Part shown: piece after piece, positions 46,633-55,390 of the stretch
How positions within the stretch are numbered: position 1 is the stretch's first letter
Layout of the letters: every line of letters starts with the position of its first letter
Source of the DNA: Mycobacterium sp. JS623
GTDB lineage: Bacteria; Actinomycetota; Actinomycetes; Mycobacteriales; Mycobacteriaceae
Direction of reading: 5' to 3'
Assembly: GCF_000328565.1 (NCBI RefSeq)
Contig: NC_019966.1
Location: 620,001-684,000, forward strand
DNA: 64,000 nucleotides
The notes under the pieces: generated by a model
Database searches by the model: none
Told to the model about the DNA's origin: nothing
What the model saw: the letters and a program-made list of their open reading frames with translations, nothing else
Position numbers and translations under genes: made by a program

Positions 46633-47070
46633 TCAGTCGTCGAAGGTGATGCGCACCGAGATCGGGTCGCTCTCCATCGCGCGCATGGCCAGGACGGCGG
46701 CCGACTGGCCGAGCTTGCCGTTGCCGCCAAAACTGCGAGCCCGGGCGCGGACATCGTCGTCGGGCTCGAAAGTTGCTGTGCCGCTGCGCCATTGGTTGTC
46801 GATGCGCACGCGCACCTTCGGATTTGCCGCGATGTTGTGCGCCCAACCGGCGCGGCGACCGTGCTGCGAGATCACCCAGACACCCCGGTCGTCGGCGCGA
46901 CCGGTAAGCGGCACGCGGCGCGGTTGACCCGTCTTGGCCCCGGTGGTTTCCAGGTCCACCACAAGCGTTGAGCGGATGCCGATGCGGTCCATCGCAGCGA
47001 TCAGGGGATTTACCACAGTGCGGCCGACCCGTCGTTCGAACTTGAACTTGCGCAGCGCCTTGTTTGCCAT
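46633..47070 (-). CDS. DDN/nitroreductase-family F420-dependent oxidoreductase
   Basis: A 145-residue DUF385 split-barrel protein, the family of the deazaflavin-dependent nitroreductase Ddn. LETTGAKTGQPRRVPLTG, then HNIAANPKVRVRIDNQWRSG, are the family signatures. It probably uses reduced F420 to reduce a quinone or other substrate at the membrane. ATG 47070 (MANKALRKFKF) is chosen over an upstream start at 47097. It follows the two-component genes with a short gap. Confidence 0.88.
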   Translation of the reverse strand: MANKALRKFKFERRVGRTVVNPLIAAMDRIGIRSTLVVDLETTGAKTGQPRRVPLTGRADDRGVWVISQHGRRAGWAHNIAANPKVRVRIDNQWRSGTATFEPDDDVRARARSFGGNGKLGQSAAVLAMRAMESDPISVRITFDD

Positions 47071-47115
47071 AGTGAACGACGATAATAGAACGATCACTCA
47101 ACTACAAGGGCCAGC

Positions 47116-48135
47116 CTACTCCGCCAGCGGCAGCCGCACCTCGAACCGCGCACCGGTCGCCAAGTTGTGCGCCGACAACGTGCCGCGATGCGCCTGCACA
47201 AGCCCCGCGGCGATCGCCAACCCCAATCCCGACCCGCTCGGCAGCGACGAGTCCGCCCGCGGCACCCGGTCGTTGGAGCCGCGGTACGCCACGTCGAACA
47301 CCCGCGGTAGATCCGCCTCGTCGATGCCGACCCCGGTGTCGTCGACGCGGGCCCATGCACCGTTCTCGTCAGACCCCAACGCCAGTAGCACCTTGCCGCC
47401 CGACGGCGTGTGTGCGATCGCGTTCGCCACGAGATTGGACAGCACCCGCACCAGCGCGCGGTCGCTGCCAAGTACCTGCACCGGCTTGTCCGGCAGGTCC
47501 GCCCTCAACGCCACGCCTGCACGCTCTGCCGCGATGTGATGTGCGGCGAGCACGTCGTCGACAACCTCATCGAGAGCCACCCTGTCGAACACCGGCTCCA
47601 CCGCGCCCGCGTTGATCTTCGACATCTCGAACAGATCGTCGACCATCTCGGAGAGCCGAATCGACTCCTGTTCAATAGTTTTCGCGTGTACTCGGACCTC
47701 TGAATCGGGGACCACACCGTCGGCGATCGCCTCCGACACCGCCCGAATCCCGGCCAGCGGCGTACGAAGATCGTGGCTGACGAATGCCACCAGTCGACGC
47801 CGCGAGTGCTCGGCAGCCCGCTCAGAATCGCGGATCTCCTGCTCCCACACCGTCCTTCGGGCCTGATAGCGCGCCAGCATCACCGCCGCCGGGATCGTCA
47901 CCACCGACACGATCACCAGAACGACGGCGGTCCGCTCGAACGTGTCAGTGATCATGAATCCGCTTGCGCCGAGCACACCCGTAAACGTCGCTAACACAGG
48001 AATCAGCACGAGCGCCACCATGCTGACTGCCAGCGACCACGATCGGGCCAGCCTGATGATGATCGCTCCGGCCAGCACGACGGGCACCGAACATGCCAGT
48101 GCCCACGCGGCGATCTCCCATAGGTCAGTGGGCAT
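47116..48135 (-). CDS. OmpR-system sensor histidine kinase
   Basis: A 339-residue kinase with three to four membrane segments in the first 85 residues, then HisKA with phospho-acceptor His121 (FVSHDLRTPLAGI) and a HATPase domain (NLVANAIAHTPSG, DDTGVGID, GSGLGLAIAAGL). No extracytoplasmic sensor domain of any size is present. Its ATG overlaps the TGA of the response-regulator gene by one base, so they are cotranscribed and coupled. Confidence 0.95.
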   Translation of the reverse strand: MPTDLWEIAAWALACSVPVVLAGAIIIRLARSWSLAVSMVALVLIPVLATFTGVLGASGFMITDTFERTAVVLVIVSVVTIPAAVMLARYQARRTVWEQEIRDSERAAEHSRRRLVAFVSHDLRTPLAGIRAVSEAIADGVVPDSEVRVHAKTIEQESIRLSEMVDDLFEMSKINAGAVEPVFDRVALDEVVDDVLAAHHIAAERAGVALRADLPDKPVQVLGSDRALVRVLSNLVANAIAHTPSGGKVLLALGSDENGAWARVDDTGVGIDEADLPRVFDVAYRGSNDRVPRADSSLPSGSGLGLAIAAGLVQAHRGTLSAHNLATGARFEVRLPLAE

Positions 48136-48836
48136 CAGGATTGCTCCTCGCGCAGGCGCTCATCGCCGCCGATCCACAGATATCCCCGGCCCCACACCGT
48201 CTGCACCCGGTGGTGTTCGCCGAGCTTGGAGCGCAGGCGTTTGACGTGCACGGTGACTGTCGACAGATCACCAAAGTCCCAGTGCCACACCTGCTTTAAC
48301 AGCGCCTCACGGGAGAACACGGTGTCGGTGTGGGTGAGGAAGAACATCAACAAGTCGAACTCACGGTTGGTCAGGCTGACCGGCTGCCCGTCGATGGTCA
48401 CCGAGCGGGCGGCCGTGGACACGGTCATGTTCCCAACGGCGAGATCCAGCGGCAGCACGCTCGACGGCGACGGTGATCGCCGCAGCACCGAACGCACGCG
48501 CAGGGCCAACTCCCGCGGGCTGAACGGCTTGGTCAAGTAGTCGTCTGCTCCGGCCTCCAGGCCGGCGATGCGGTCGTCTTCCTCGCCAAGCGCGGTCAGC
48601 AGGATCACGGGCATGGTGTAGCCGCTGCGCTGCCGCAGATTGCGGCACAGCGTCAGACCGTCCGGTCCGGGCATCATCACGTCGAGCACCGCGACGTCAA
48701 TGCGCTGAGAGCCGAGCAGTCGCAGCGCCTCCGTACCGTCGTGTGCGATCGAGACGTCGAGGCCGTCGCGCTCCAGGTATCGACGCACGACATCGCCCAC
48801 CACGATGTCGTCGTCGGCGATCAGCACTCGCGTCAT
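48135..48836 (-). CDS. OmpR/PhoB-type response regulator
   Basis: A 233-residue regulator: receiver with acidic IADDD, Asp52 (VAVLDVMMPGPDG) and Lys in DYLTKPFSPREL; winged-helix output domain with NREFDLLMFFLTHTD and HVKRLRSKLGEHHRVQTVWG. It is first in a two-gene operon with its kinase. Its targets are unknown. A plus-strand glycosyltransferase gene starts 105 bp away, divergently. Confidence 0.95.
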   Translation of the reverse strand: MTRVLIADDDIVVGDVVRRYLERDGLDVSIAHDGTEALRLLGSQRIDVAVLDVMMPGPDGLTLCRNLRQRSGYTMPVILLTALGEEDDRIAGLEAGADDYLTKPFSPRELALRVRSVLRRSPSPSSVLPLDLAVGNMTVSTAARSVTIDGQPVSLTNREFDLLMFFLTHTDTVFSREALLKQVWHWDFGDLSTVTVHVKRLRSKLGEHHRVQTVWGRGYLWIGGDERLREEQS

Positions 48837-48941
48837 ATTTGTGACCTTATCGTCGCGGCGCCGCTACCAGCGCCTATGTCATTGTTCCGTCACTGTTCAT
48901 TCGTTGCCGCGGGCGTCTTGGACGGCCTACCGTCCACAGAT

Positions 48942-49592
48942 ATGCCCGACGTGACGGTGGTGCTGCCCTGCCTCAACGAGGCGGCGTCGCTGCCGGGCGT
49001 GCTCGCGGCGGTGCCCGACGGGTATCGGGCGCTGGTGGTCGACAACAACAGCACCGACGGCACCGCGGAGGTGGCCCGTCGGCACGGCGCCGAGGTGGTC
49101 GCCGAACAGCGGCCCGGCTACGGATCGGCCGTCCAGGCCGGGGTGGTCGCGGCGACGACGGACATCGTGGCGGTCATCGACGCCGACGGGTCGCTCGACG
49201 CACGCGAACTGCCCGCGTTGGTTGACGAGCTGGACCGTGGCGCCGACATGGCGATCGGCAGGCGCCGCGCCGTCAACGGACTTCGGTGGCCCTGGCACGC
49301 ACGCCTTGGCACCGCCGCGGTGTGCTGGCGGCTGCGCACCCGCTACGGGCTGCCGGTACACGACATCGCGCCGATGCGGGTGGCCCGCCGCGAGGCGCTC
49401 CTGGCGCTGGGGGTGACGGACCGTCGGTTCGGCTATCCGCTGGAACTGCTGGTGCGCGCGGCGCAGGCGGGCTGGCGGGTGGTCGAACACGACGTCGCAT
49501 ACGGCCCGCGCACCGGCGGGAAGTCGAAGGTGAGCGGCTCGATCCGCGGGAGTTTCATTGCGGCGCTGGACTTCTGGCGGGTGATTGGATGA
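48942..49592 (+). CDS. GT2-family glycosyltransferase (Rv0539-like)
   Basis: A 216-residue polyprenyl-phosphate-sugar synthase-like transferase. VVLPCLNEAASLPGVLAAV starts near residue 6, DNNSTDGTAEVA and VIDADGSLDARE (DxD) follow. Lack of membrane segments suggests a cytoplasmic enzyme using a nucleotide sugar. ATG 48942 is preceded by no strong ribosome site. Its last codon overlaps the next start by 4 bases. Synteny with Rv0539-Rv0540 supports the call. Confidence 0.9.
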   Translation: MPDVTVVLPCLNEAASLPGVLAAVPDGYRALVVDNNSTDGTAEVARRHGAEVVAEQRPGYGSAVQAGVVAATTDIVAVIDADGSLDARELPALVDELDRGADMAIGRRRAVNGLRWPWHARLGTAAVCWRLRTRYGLPVHDIAPMRVARREALLALGVTDRRFGYPLELLVRAAQAGWRVVEHDVAYGPRTGGKSKVSGSIRGSFIAALDFWRVIG

Positions 49593-50260
49593 TCCCCGTC
49601 GCAGTGCTCGTGGTCGCCAAGGCGCCGGTCCCCGGCCAGGCGAAGACCCGGCTGGCAGCCGCAGTCGGGGATCGGGCGGCCGCCGACATCGCCGCTGCGG
49701 CGCTGCTGGACACGCTGGATGCCGTCGCCCATGCGCCCGTCGCGGAGCGGGTGGTGGCGTTGACGGGAAACCTCGACGGCGCGTCCGCGGGCGCGGAGAT
49801 CCGCTCCCGGCTGGCCGATTTCACCGTGGTGTCACAGCGCGGCGCGAGCTTCGCCGAGCGGTTGGCGAATGCGCACCTCGACGCCGCCGCTTCCAGCGGT
49901 GGGCTACCGGTGCTGCAGATCGGCATGGACACCCCGCAGGTGACCGGCGAGCTGATCGGGGAATGCGCGCGCGAACTGCTCGCAGCCGACGCAGTGCTCG
50001 GGCTCGCTCGAGACGGCGGCTGGTGGGTGCTCGGCGTGACCACTCCCGCGATGGCCGACTGCGTGCGCACGATTCCGATGTCGCGGGCCGACACCGGCGC
50101 TGTAACGCTGGCCGCTCTTGACGACACTGCAGTCAATGTGAGCCTGGTTCCCACCCTGGCGGATGTGGACACGGTCGATGACGTCGACGCGGTCCGGCGG
50201 AACTGCGCGCCCGACAGCCGGTTCGCGCGCGCAACCGAGGGGCTCTCGCATGCTCGGTAA
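49589..50260 (+). CDS. TIGR04282/DUF2064 glycosyltransferase-like protein (Rv0540-like)
   Basis: A 223-residue protein with AKAPVPGQAKTRLAAAVGD near the start, the nucleotide-binding signature of this family, and GMDTPQVTGELI near residue 110. Members are annotated as arsenosugar or cofactor glycosyltransferases, but the mycobacterial role is unknown. Overlaps both neighbours (4 bases upstream, 11 downstream), in an operon of five or six genes. Confidence 0.85.
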   Translation: MIPVAVLVVAKAPVPGQAKTRLAAAVGDRAAADIAAAALLDTLDAVAHAPVAERVVALTGNLDGASAGAEIRSRLADFTVVSQRGASFAERLANAHLDAAASSGGLPVLQIGMDTPQVTGELIGECARELLAADAVLGLARDGGWWVLGVTTPAMADCVRTIPMSRADTGAVTLAALDDTAVNVSLVPTLADVDTVDDVDAVRRNCAPDSRFARATEGLSHAR

Positions 50261-50879
50261 TCTCTATGATCGCGCCCTTGATGGCGAGCGGTGCTGGGTT
50301 CGCCACGACGACGGCCGGGTCGATCGGCTACCGGTGCGCAGTTGGCTCGGCGGCCGAAACGCCGACGAACAGTTCGACCATGCCGTGGTGGGGCTGTGCC
50401 AGGGCCCGACCATCGACTTGGGTTGTGGCCCTGGCCGATTGGTGGCCCATCTGGTCCAGCGTGGCGTGCCCGCCCTCGGGGTCGACCAGTCTGCCACCGC
50501 GGTCGCGCTGGCGCGCCGCAGCGGCGCCCCGGCCTTGCGTCGCGATGTGTTCGATCCGCTGCCGGGGACTGGGCGCTGGCACAACGTCCTGTTGGCCGAC
50601 GGCAATGTCGGCCTCGGCGGCGACCCATGGCGAATCCTGCGGCGGGCAGCCGAACTGCTGCGCCCGCGCGGTCGTTGCTTCGCCGAATTCGACTCAGCGA
50701 TCGACGGAATCCACAGCGGGTGGGTTCGGCTCGAATCGAGGCGCACGATCGGCCCGTGGTTCCGGTGGGCGTCGGTCGGCGTGGACTGTGCGGCGCGGTT
50801 GGCCGACGACGTCGGTCTGGCCGTCGCGGAAGTCCATCCGATCGGCCGCCGCGTGGTGGCCAGTCTGGCGGCGAGATGA
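50250..50879 (+). CDS. Class I SAM-dependent methyltransferase
   Basis: A 209-residue methyltransferase with SAM motif TIDLGCGPGRLVAHLV (about residues 54-69), acidic VDQSATAVALAR, and LADGNVGLGGDPWRILRRA. It overlaps the preceding gene by 11 bases and the next by 4. Substrate unknown; it probably modifies the product made by the glycosyltransferases of the same operon (inference). Confidence 0.85.
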   Translation: MLGNLYDRALDGERCWVRHDDGRVDRLPVRSWLGGRNADEQFDHAVVGLCQGPTIDLGCGPGRLVAHLVQRGVPALGVDQSATAVALARRSGAPALRRDVFDPLPGTGRWHNVLLADGNVGLGGDPWRILRRAAELLRPRGRCFAEFDSAIDGIHSGWVRLESRRTIGPWFRWASVGVDCAARLADDVGLAVAEVHPIGRRVVASLAAR

Positions 50880-51979
50880 AGACCGAAACCCTTCGCGGCA
50901 CAGCCGTCACCGCGCGCGTCGGCCTCGCATTGGGCATCGCGGTCGCGGTGTGTTTCGTGACCGGGCTGATCAGTCACTTCATCCAGCACCCTCAGCCCTG
51001 GTTCTGGTGGCCCACCCGACCGGTCTGGCTCTACCGCGTCACCCAGGGTCTGCATGTCATCTCGGGCATTGCGGCCATTCCGCTGATCATCGTGAAGCTG
51101 TGGTCGGTGTGGCCGAAACTGTTCGAGCGGCCCATCATCGGCGGGCTGGTCCGGCAGATCGAGCGGTTGTCGATCCTGGTGCTGGTCGGGTCGATGCTGT
51201 TTCAGCTGTCGACTGGCCTGATGAACATCGCGCAGTGGTATGCGTTCAAGTTCTTCTTCACCACCAGTCACTACGCGATGGCGTACGTCGCGGCGGGCGC
51301 GGTGCTCGTGCACATCGGCGTGAAGCTGCCGGTCATCCGTCGCGTGCTTGGCGAAACCCTCGACAGTGCGCCGGTCGTCGCCGGGCCCACGCGGCGCACC
51401 GTGCTGAGGGGAACGTGGCTTGCGGTCGCGCTGGCGACGGTGGTCACGGCGGGGCAGACGATCCCGCTGCTGCGCAAGGTGTCGGTGCTCGCGCCGCGCT
51501 CAGGTCAGGGGCCGCAAGGGGTTCCGATCAATCGGTCGGCGATCGCCGCGGGAGTGCTGCGCAGCGCGCGGTCACCGGATTACCGCTTGACGCTGACGAA
51601 CGGAGCGACGACGCGGGCGTTCACCGTTGCTGATCTGCAGGCGATGCCACAGACCACACACCGGCTGCCCATCGCGTGCGTCGAAGGATGGAGCGTTGAC
51701 GCCGAGTGGACCGGGGTGGTACTAGCGGATCTCGTTGCCGCGGTAGGTGGTTCGCGCGACTCGGATGTGCGGATGATCTCTCTAGAGCCGCCGGGGCCGT
51801 ACTCGCGGACGGTGCTGCCCGCGCGCCATGCCCGAGACGACAAGACATTGATCGCCTTGAAGCTCAACGGTCAGCCCCTGGACCTCGACCACGGCTATCC
51901 GTGTCGATTGATCGCGCCGACCAGACCCGGTGTGCTGCAAACGAAATGGCTGTCCCGCGTCGAGGTGGTGGCGCCGTGA
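50876..51979 (+). CDS. Membrane-anchored molybdopterin oxidoreductase, sulfite-oxidase-like
   Basis: A 367-residue protein with an N-terminal four-helix membrane part (about residues 12-160) containing histidines in GLHVISG, TSHYAMAY and VHIGVKLP that could bind heme as in cytochrome b561-like proteins. A second hydrophobic stretch (LAVALATVVTAG) precedes a C-terminal Moco domain with the Cys ligand in LPIACVEGWS. It likely couples a periplasmic Mo site to the quinone pool. Overlaps both neighbours by 4 bases. Confidence 0.85.
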   Translation: MKTETLRGTAVTARVGLALGIAVAVCFVTGLISHFIQHPQPWFWWPTRPVWLYRVTQGLHVISGIAAIPLIIVKLWSVWPKLFERPIIGGLVRQIERLSILVLVGSMLFQLSTGLMNIAQWYAFKFFFTTSHYAMAYVAAGAVLVHIGVKLPVIRRVLGETLDSAPVVAGPTRRTVLRGTWLAVALATVVTAGQTIPLLRKVSVLAPRSGQGPQGVPINRSAIAAGVLRSARSPDYRLTLTNGATTRAFTVADLQAMPQTTHRLPIACVEGWSVDAEWTGVVLADLVAAVGGSRDSDVRMISLEPPGPYSRTVLPARHARDDKTLIALKLNGQPLDLDHGYPCRLIAPTRPGVLQTKWLSRVEVVAP

Positions 51980-52404
51980 GGGTTGTTCTCGTCGTACTTG
52001 GCATCGCCCTTGGCGGCTACGGTGCGGTCCTGCTGTGGGAGAACCCGCCGGTGATCATCATGCGAATCCTGGTGTGGGCTTTGGTCGGCATTGTGTTGCA
52101 CGACTTGGTGTTCGCGCCGGTCTGCGTGGCGTTGGGGTTCGCGGCCCGCAGGCTGCTCCCGGGTAGGTGGCGGCCACCGATTGCGGTGGCCGCATTGTGC
52201 AGCGTCGTGCTGGTGTTGCTGGCCATCCCCGTCTACGGCAAACCGGGTATGCGGCCGGACAACATGACCGTGCTCGACCGCAATTACCCTGTCGGCCTGT
52301 GGATTTCGCTCGCCGTCGTGTGGGCCTGCGTGCCGCTCTACCTCAGCTGGACATACTGGCGAGCATCCCGGCCTGATACGAGCCTGCCGGATTCCGCACG
52401 ATGA
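51976..52404 (+). CDS. Four-TM hypothetical membrane protein
   Basis: A 142-residue protein with four membrane segments at about residues 2-20, 28-50, 67-86 and 105-124, separated by short loops; GMRPDNMTVLDRNYPVG lies on the outside. It starts at GTG 51976 within the stop of the Mo enzyme gene, so it may be its partner subunit. No named family. Its 3' end overlaps the convergent ahpD-like gene by 62 bases. Confidence 0.7.
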   Translation: MRVVLVVLGIALGGYGAVLLWENPPVIIMRILVWALVGIVLHDLVFAPVCVALGFAARRLLPGRWRPPIAVAALCSVVLVLLAIPVYGKPGMRPDNMTVLDRNYPVGLWISLAVVWACVPLYLSWTYWRASRPDTSLPDSAR

Positions 52405-52828
52405 CGTTGAGCCGGTTGGCCGCATTGATCAACGCGACCAGGCACACCAGCGCGACGACCTGGTCGTCGTCGTAATGCTTGCGGACCTGCGCCCAGGTCT
52501 CGTCGGACACGCCGAGGTGTGCGTCGGCGAGCCGGGTGCCCTCCTCGGCGAGCGCCAGCGCCGCCCGCTCGGCCCCGGTGAAGACGGTGGCCTCGCGCCA
52601 CGCCGCAACCAGGTTCAGCCGGACCGCGTCTTCACCGGCGGCGGCTGCTTCCTTGGTGTGCATGTCGATGCACACGGCGCAGCCGTTGATCTGACTAGCC
52701 CGCAGACTCACCAACTCTTGCGTGGCCTTCGGCAATGACGATTGGTCGAGCACCAGGCTGGCGCCCATGAACCGCTTGGCGAACTTGGCGGCGAGCTCGT
52801 TTTCCACGATGTTCATTCGGGCGTTCAT
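52343..52828 (-). CDS. AhpD/carboxymuconolactone-decarboxylase-like protein
   Basis: A 161-residue all-helical protein with the redox motif GCAVCIDMH (CxxC, about residues 49-57), typical of AhpD-type peroxidase partners, and DQVVALVCLVALINAANRLN near the end. It is divergent from an ECF41-type sigma factor gene; such genes are known to pair with CMD-family genes and to drive them. Start ATG 52828. Overlaps the convergent membrane-protein gene by 62 bases. Confidence 0.88.
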   Translation of the reverse strand: MNARMNIVENELAAKFAKRFMGASLVLDQSSLPKATQELVSLRASQINGCAVCIDMHTKEAAAAGEDAVRLNLVAAWREATVFTGAERAALALAEEGTRLADAHLGVSDETWAQVRKHYDDDQVVALVCLVALINAANRLNVIVRNPAGSYQAGMLASMSS

Positions 52829-52865
52829 CTCTTCTCCTCAGTCGTGTGTGCACGGACGAACATGA

Positions 52866-52892
52866 GATGCCGACGGACCGCTCGCTGTGACA
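52866..52892 (-). promoter_or_regulatory. ECF41-type promoter for the AhpD-like gene
   Basis: Minus strand TGTCACA (52886-52892), 16-bp spacer, then CATC (52866-52869), 37 bases before the start codon. The known ECF41 consensus is TGTCACA-N16-CGTC; the -10 here has one change. Confidence 0.55.
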
Positions 52893-52927
52893 GCGCGATG
52901 GCGTGACGTGCACCACAACCACCCGGG

Positions 52928-52954
52928 TGTCACAAAATGGCCATGGCCGGTGTC
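52928..52954 (+). promoter_or_regulatory. ECF41-type promoter for the sigma factor gene
   Basis: Plus strand TGTCACA (52928-52934), exactly 16 bp, then TGTC (52951-52954), 26 bases before the ATG. Fits autoregulation by the encoded sigma factor. Confidence 0.6.
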
Positions 52955-52980
52955 TGGTGGTGACAGACGAAAGGAGCCGC

Positions 52981-53874
52981 ATGTCCGACGCTGCCACCGA
53001 GGCGTTCCTGGCGCACCGCAACCTGCTCTTCACCGCGGCATACGAGCTGCTGGGTTCGGCGGCCGACGCCGAAGACGTGCTTCAGGAGACGTGGCTGCGC
53101 TGGGTGGACGTCGATCTCGACACCGTGCGTGATCAGCGCGCCTACCTCGTCCGGATCGCTACCCGTCAGGCGCTGGGCCGGTTGCGCACGCTCGGCAGGC
53201 GCAAGGAGTCCTACGTCGGGCCCTGGCTGCCTGAGCCGCTGTTGACCACAGCCGACGTCGCCGAGGACGTCGCACTGGCCGACAGCGTCTCGATGGCGAT
53301 GCTGCTCGTGCTCGAGACGCTCACCCCGACCGAACGGGCGGTGTTTCTGTTGCGCGACGTGTTCGCGCTGGAATACGACGAGATCGCCGACGCCGTCGAC
53401 AAGACTCCGGCTGCGGTCCGTCAGATCGCCCACCGCGCGCGGTCACACGTCGCTGCACGCCGCCCTCGCGGCGTCGTGTCGCCCGAGGAAACGCGAGACG
53501 CGCTGGAGGCATTCCAGCGGGCGATCGAAACCGGCGATTTGCAAAGCCTCGTCGACGCCCTCGCACCTGACGTCGTAATGCTGAGCGACGGCGGCGGCGT
53601 CAAACAGGCTCTGCTGCAGCCCATCACAGGCGCCCGTCGGGTGGCGCGTGTGCTGGGCCTTGGTCTGCCAAGAATCGTCGGTGAAGTTTCGGTCGAGCCT
53701 GTGCAAATCAATGGCGGCCCGGCCTTGATCCTCCGCATCGACGGCGAGATCGACAGCGTTGTGGCCGCGCGCATCGACGACAACCGGATCACCGGGCTCT
53801 ACATCGTGCGCAATCCGGAGAAGCTGTCGCGTGTGCAGCAGCAGACGAGGCTGACTACCAGTTCGTCAGGATGA
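52981..53874 (+). CDS. sigJ: ECF41-type RNA polymerase sigma factor (SigJ-like)
   Basis: A 297-residue sigma factor. Region 2 (LLFTAAYELLGSAADAEDVL then QETWLRW) and region 4 (ALEYDEIADAVDKTPAAVRQ) are followed by a C-terminal SnoaL-like domain of about 110 residues (DLQSLVDALAPDVVMLSDGGG), which in ECF41 factors modulates activity in place of an anti-sigma factor. ATG 52981 has GAAAGGAG upstream. It is divergent from the AhpD-like target gene and overlaps a convergent membrane-protein gene by 20 bases. Confidence 0.9.
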   Translation: MSDAATEAFLAHRNLLFTAAYELLGSAADAEDVLQETWLRWVDVDLDTVRDQRAYLVRIATRQALGRLRTLGRRKESYVGPWLPEPLLTTADVAEDVALADSVSMAMLLVLETLTPTERAVFLLRDVFALEYDEIADAVDKTPAAVRQIAHRARSHVAARRPRGVVSPEETRDALEAFQRAIETGDLQSLVDALAPDVVMLSDGGGVKQALLQPITGARRVARVLGLGLPRIVGEVSVEPVQINGGPALILRIDGEIDSVVAARIDDNRITGLYIVRNPEKLSRVQQQTRLTTSSSG

Positions 53875-55210
53875 AGTGGTTCAGCAATAGCGCCCCGACG
53901 ACGTTGGCCGCAAGCCACCAACGCTGTGAGCGTGGTGGCAATAACGCCCCGGCCGCGACGAGCCAGACTGTGAACGGCAGCCAAATGCGTTCTGTCTCAG
54001 CCTTACTCAGCATGGACAGGTCGGCGAACAGGAGTGCCAGCAGTGCGCCGAGCACCACCAGATGCAGGCCGGAGCGGCGCTTGACCGCTGCGATGTCGAA
54101 GGCTCGACCGATACCGGCGACGCTGCCAAGCCCGATCGCGCAGACCACCGATGCGAAGTTCGCCCACGACCAGTATTGGAACGGCCGGTCGTTCGCGATG
54201 CCCTGCCAATAGCGCTCCTGCACCAGCGTGTAGCCGTCGAACCACCAGAACCCCGCGACCGCGAACACGACGACGACGGCCACCGCGGTCAGCACGGCAG
54301 GAGCCAGCGCACCCAATGCAGCGCGCCAATCCACTGCCGCGAGAAGCACCGCCACCGCGGGCAGCGCCATCAACGCCAGGCCGTAGTTCAGGAAGATGCC
54401 CCAGCCGAGCAGCAGCCCCGCACCGGCACCGACCACGGCCGGCCACCGCACCGCGCGTCGGACAGACAACGCCAACAGCGCGAGGCCCCACGCCGCTACC
54501 CCGGCGAAGTAGCCGTCGGCCGACACCGCGATCCAGATGGCCGTCGGTGCAACGGCGACGAAGGGCGCAGCCGATCGCGCCACACCCTCGTCCGTCAACG
54601 TGCGGGCCGCCACGACGATCGCCGCCGCCGCACTGGAACCGACGAGCAGGCACAGCACTCCCGCCCACCCGCCGCCGCTCAACCCGATGCGGTCGAGCCA
54701 GACGAAGGTCAGCAGTGCGCCCGGCGGGTGCCCCGATACATGCGTGATCCACGAATTCGGTTGGAAGTCAGGGATTCTGCTGGCGAATGTGCGGACCGCC
54801 TCAGGAATGTCGGTGACGGTCGGCACCTGGCGCAGGTACTCGTGTTGCGCGACGAGCCGATGCGCGAAGCCGCGGTTCCAGCCGTCGATCATCGCGAGCG
54901 AGAATGCCCACGCGCAGGACGTCGCCCAGGTGACCCAGGGAAGCGCGCGCCACGGCAGCCGCTGGGCCACGGTCGGTCCCCACAGCACAGCGGCGGCGCC
55001 GATGACGATTGCAGGGCCGGTGCCCCAGCCGACATGCGCGTTCCACCAGCCGAAGATCGGCGCCGTGTCGGCGAAGCTGTAGAGCCGTTTGGCGGATGCG
55101 TTGATCAGCGGGGTGACGATCCCGAGGTGTAGATGCGGCACGACGAACGCGGCGACGACAAGGAGCACGCCGACAGTGACCGCCACCGCCTCCCTGCGAC
55201 CAACCCGCAC
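53855..55210 (-). CDS. Multi-pass membrane protein, Rv0541c-like
   Basis: A 451-residue protein with about ten membrane segments and a conserved loop HVSGHPPGALLTFVWLDRIG (about residues 158-177). This layout resembles GT-C-type mannosyltransferases and the Rv0541c protein beside menE. A function in cell-envelope glycan synthesis is plausible but not shown; no clear DxD motif is visible in the first loop, where DGWNRGFAHRL occurs. GTG 55210 is the start. Confidence 0.75.
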   Translation of the reverse strand: MRVGRREAVAVTVGVLLVVAAFVVPHLHLGIVTPLINASAKRLYSFADTAPIFGWWNAHVGWGTGPAIVIGAAAVLWGPTVAQRLPWRALPWVTWATSCAWAFSLAMIDGWNRGFAHRLVAQHEYLRQVPTVTDIPEAVRTFASRIPDFQPNSWITHVSGHPPGALLTFVWLDRIGLSGGGWAGVLCLLVGSSAAAAIVVAARTLTDEGVARSAAPFVAVAPTAIWIAVSADGYFAGVAAWGLALLALSVRRAVRWPAVVGAGAGLLLGWGIFLNYGLALMALPAVAVLLAAVDWRAALGALAPAVLTAVAVVVVFAVAGFWWFDGYTLVQERYWQGIANDRPFQYWSWANFASVVCAIGLGSVAGIGRAFDIAAVKRRSGLHLVVLGALLALLFADLSMLSKAETERIWLPFTVWLVAAGALLPPRSQRWWLAANVVGALLLNHFILTNW

Positions 55211-55357
55211 ACCGCCAGCCTATTGCGCGGCGGCGTCGACTCGTCTGACGAATCGGTGACGCATCGGCTGGCGCGCGACGGTGCATCGCCCGGGCCGTGT
55301 TGGACCCCTGAGACGCGGCAAATTTACGCGAGCGATCCTCGTCAAGGGCTGATCCGT

Positions 55358-55367
55358 ACCGATCGGT
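55358..55367. promoter_or_regulatory. TetR operator candidate, palindrome ACCGATCGGT
   Basis: ACCGATCGGT, within GATCCGTACCGATCGGTCC, lies 24 bases upstream of the tetR start at 55391, a usual position for autoregulation. Confidence 0.5.
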
Positions 55368-55390
55368 CCATAACCACGTAACCTGGAGGC

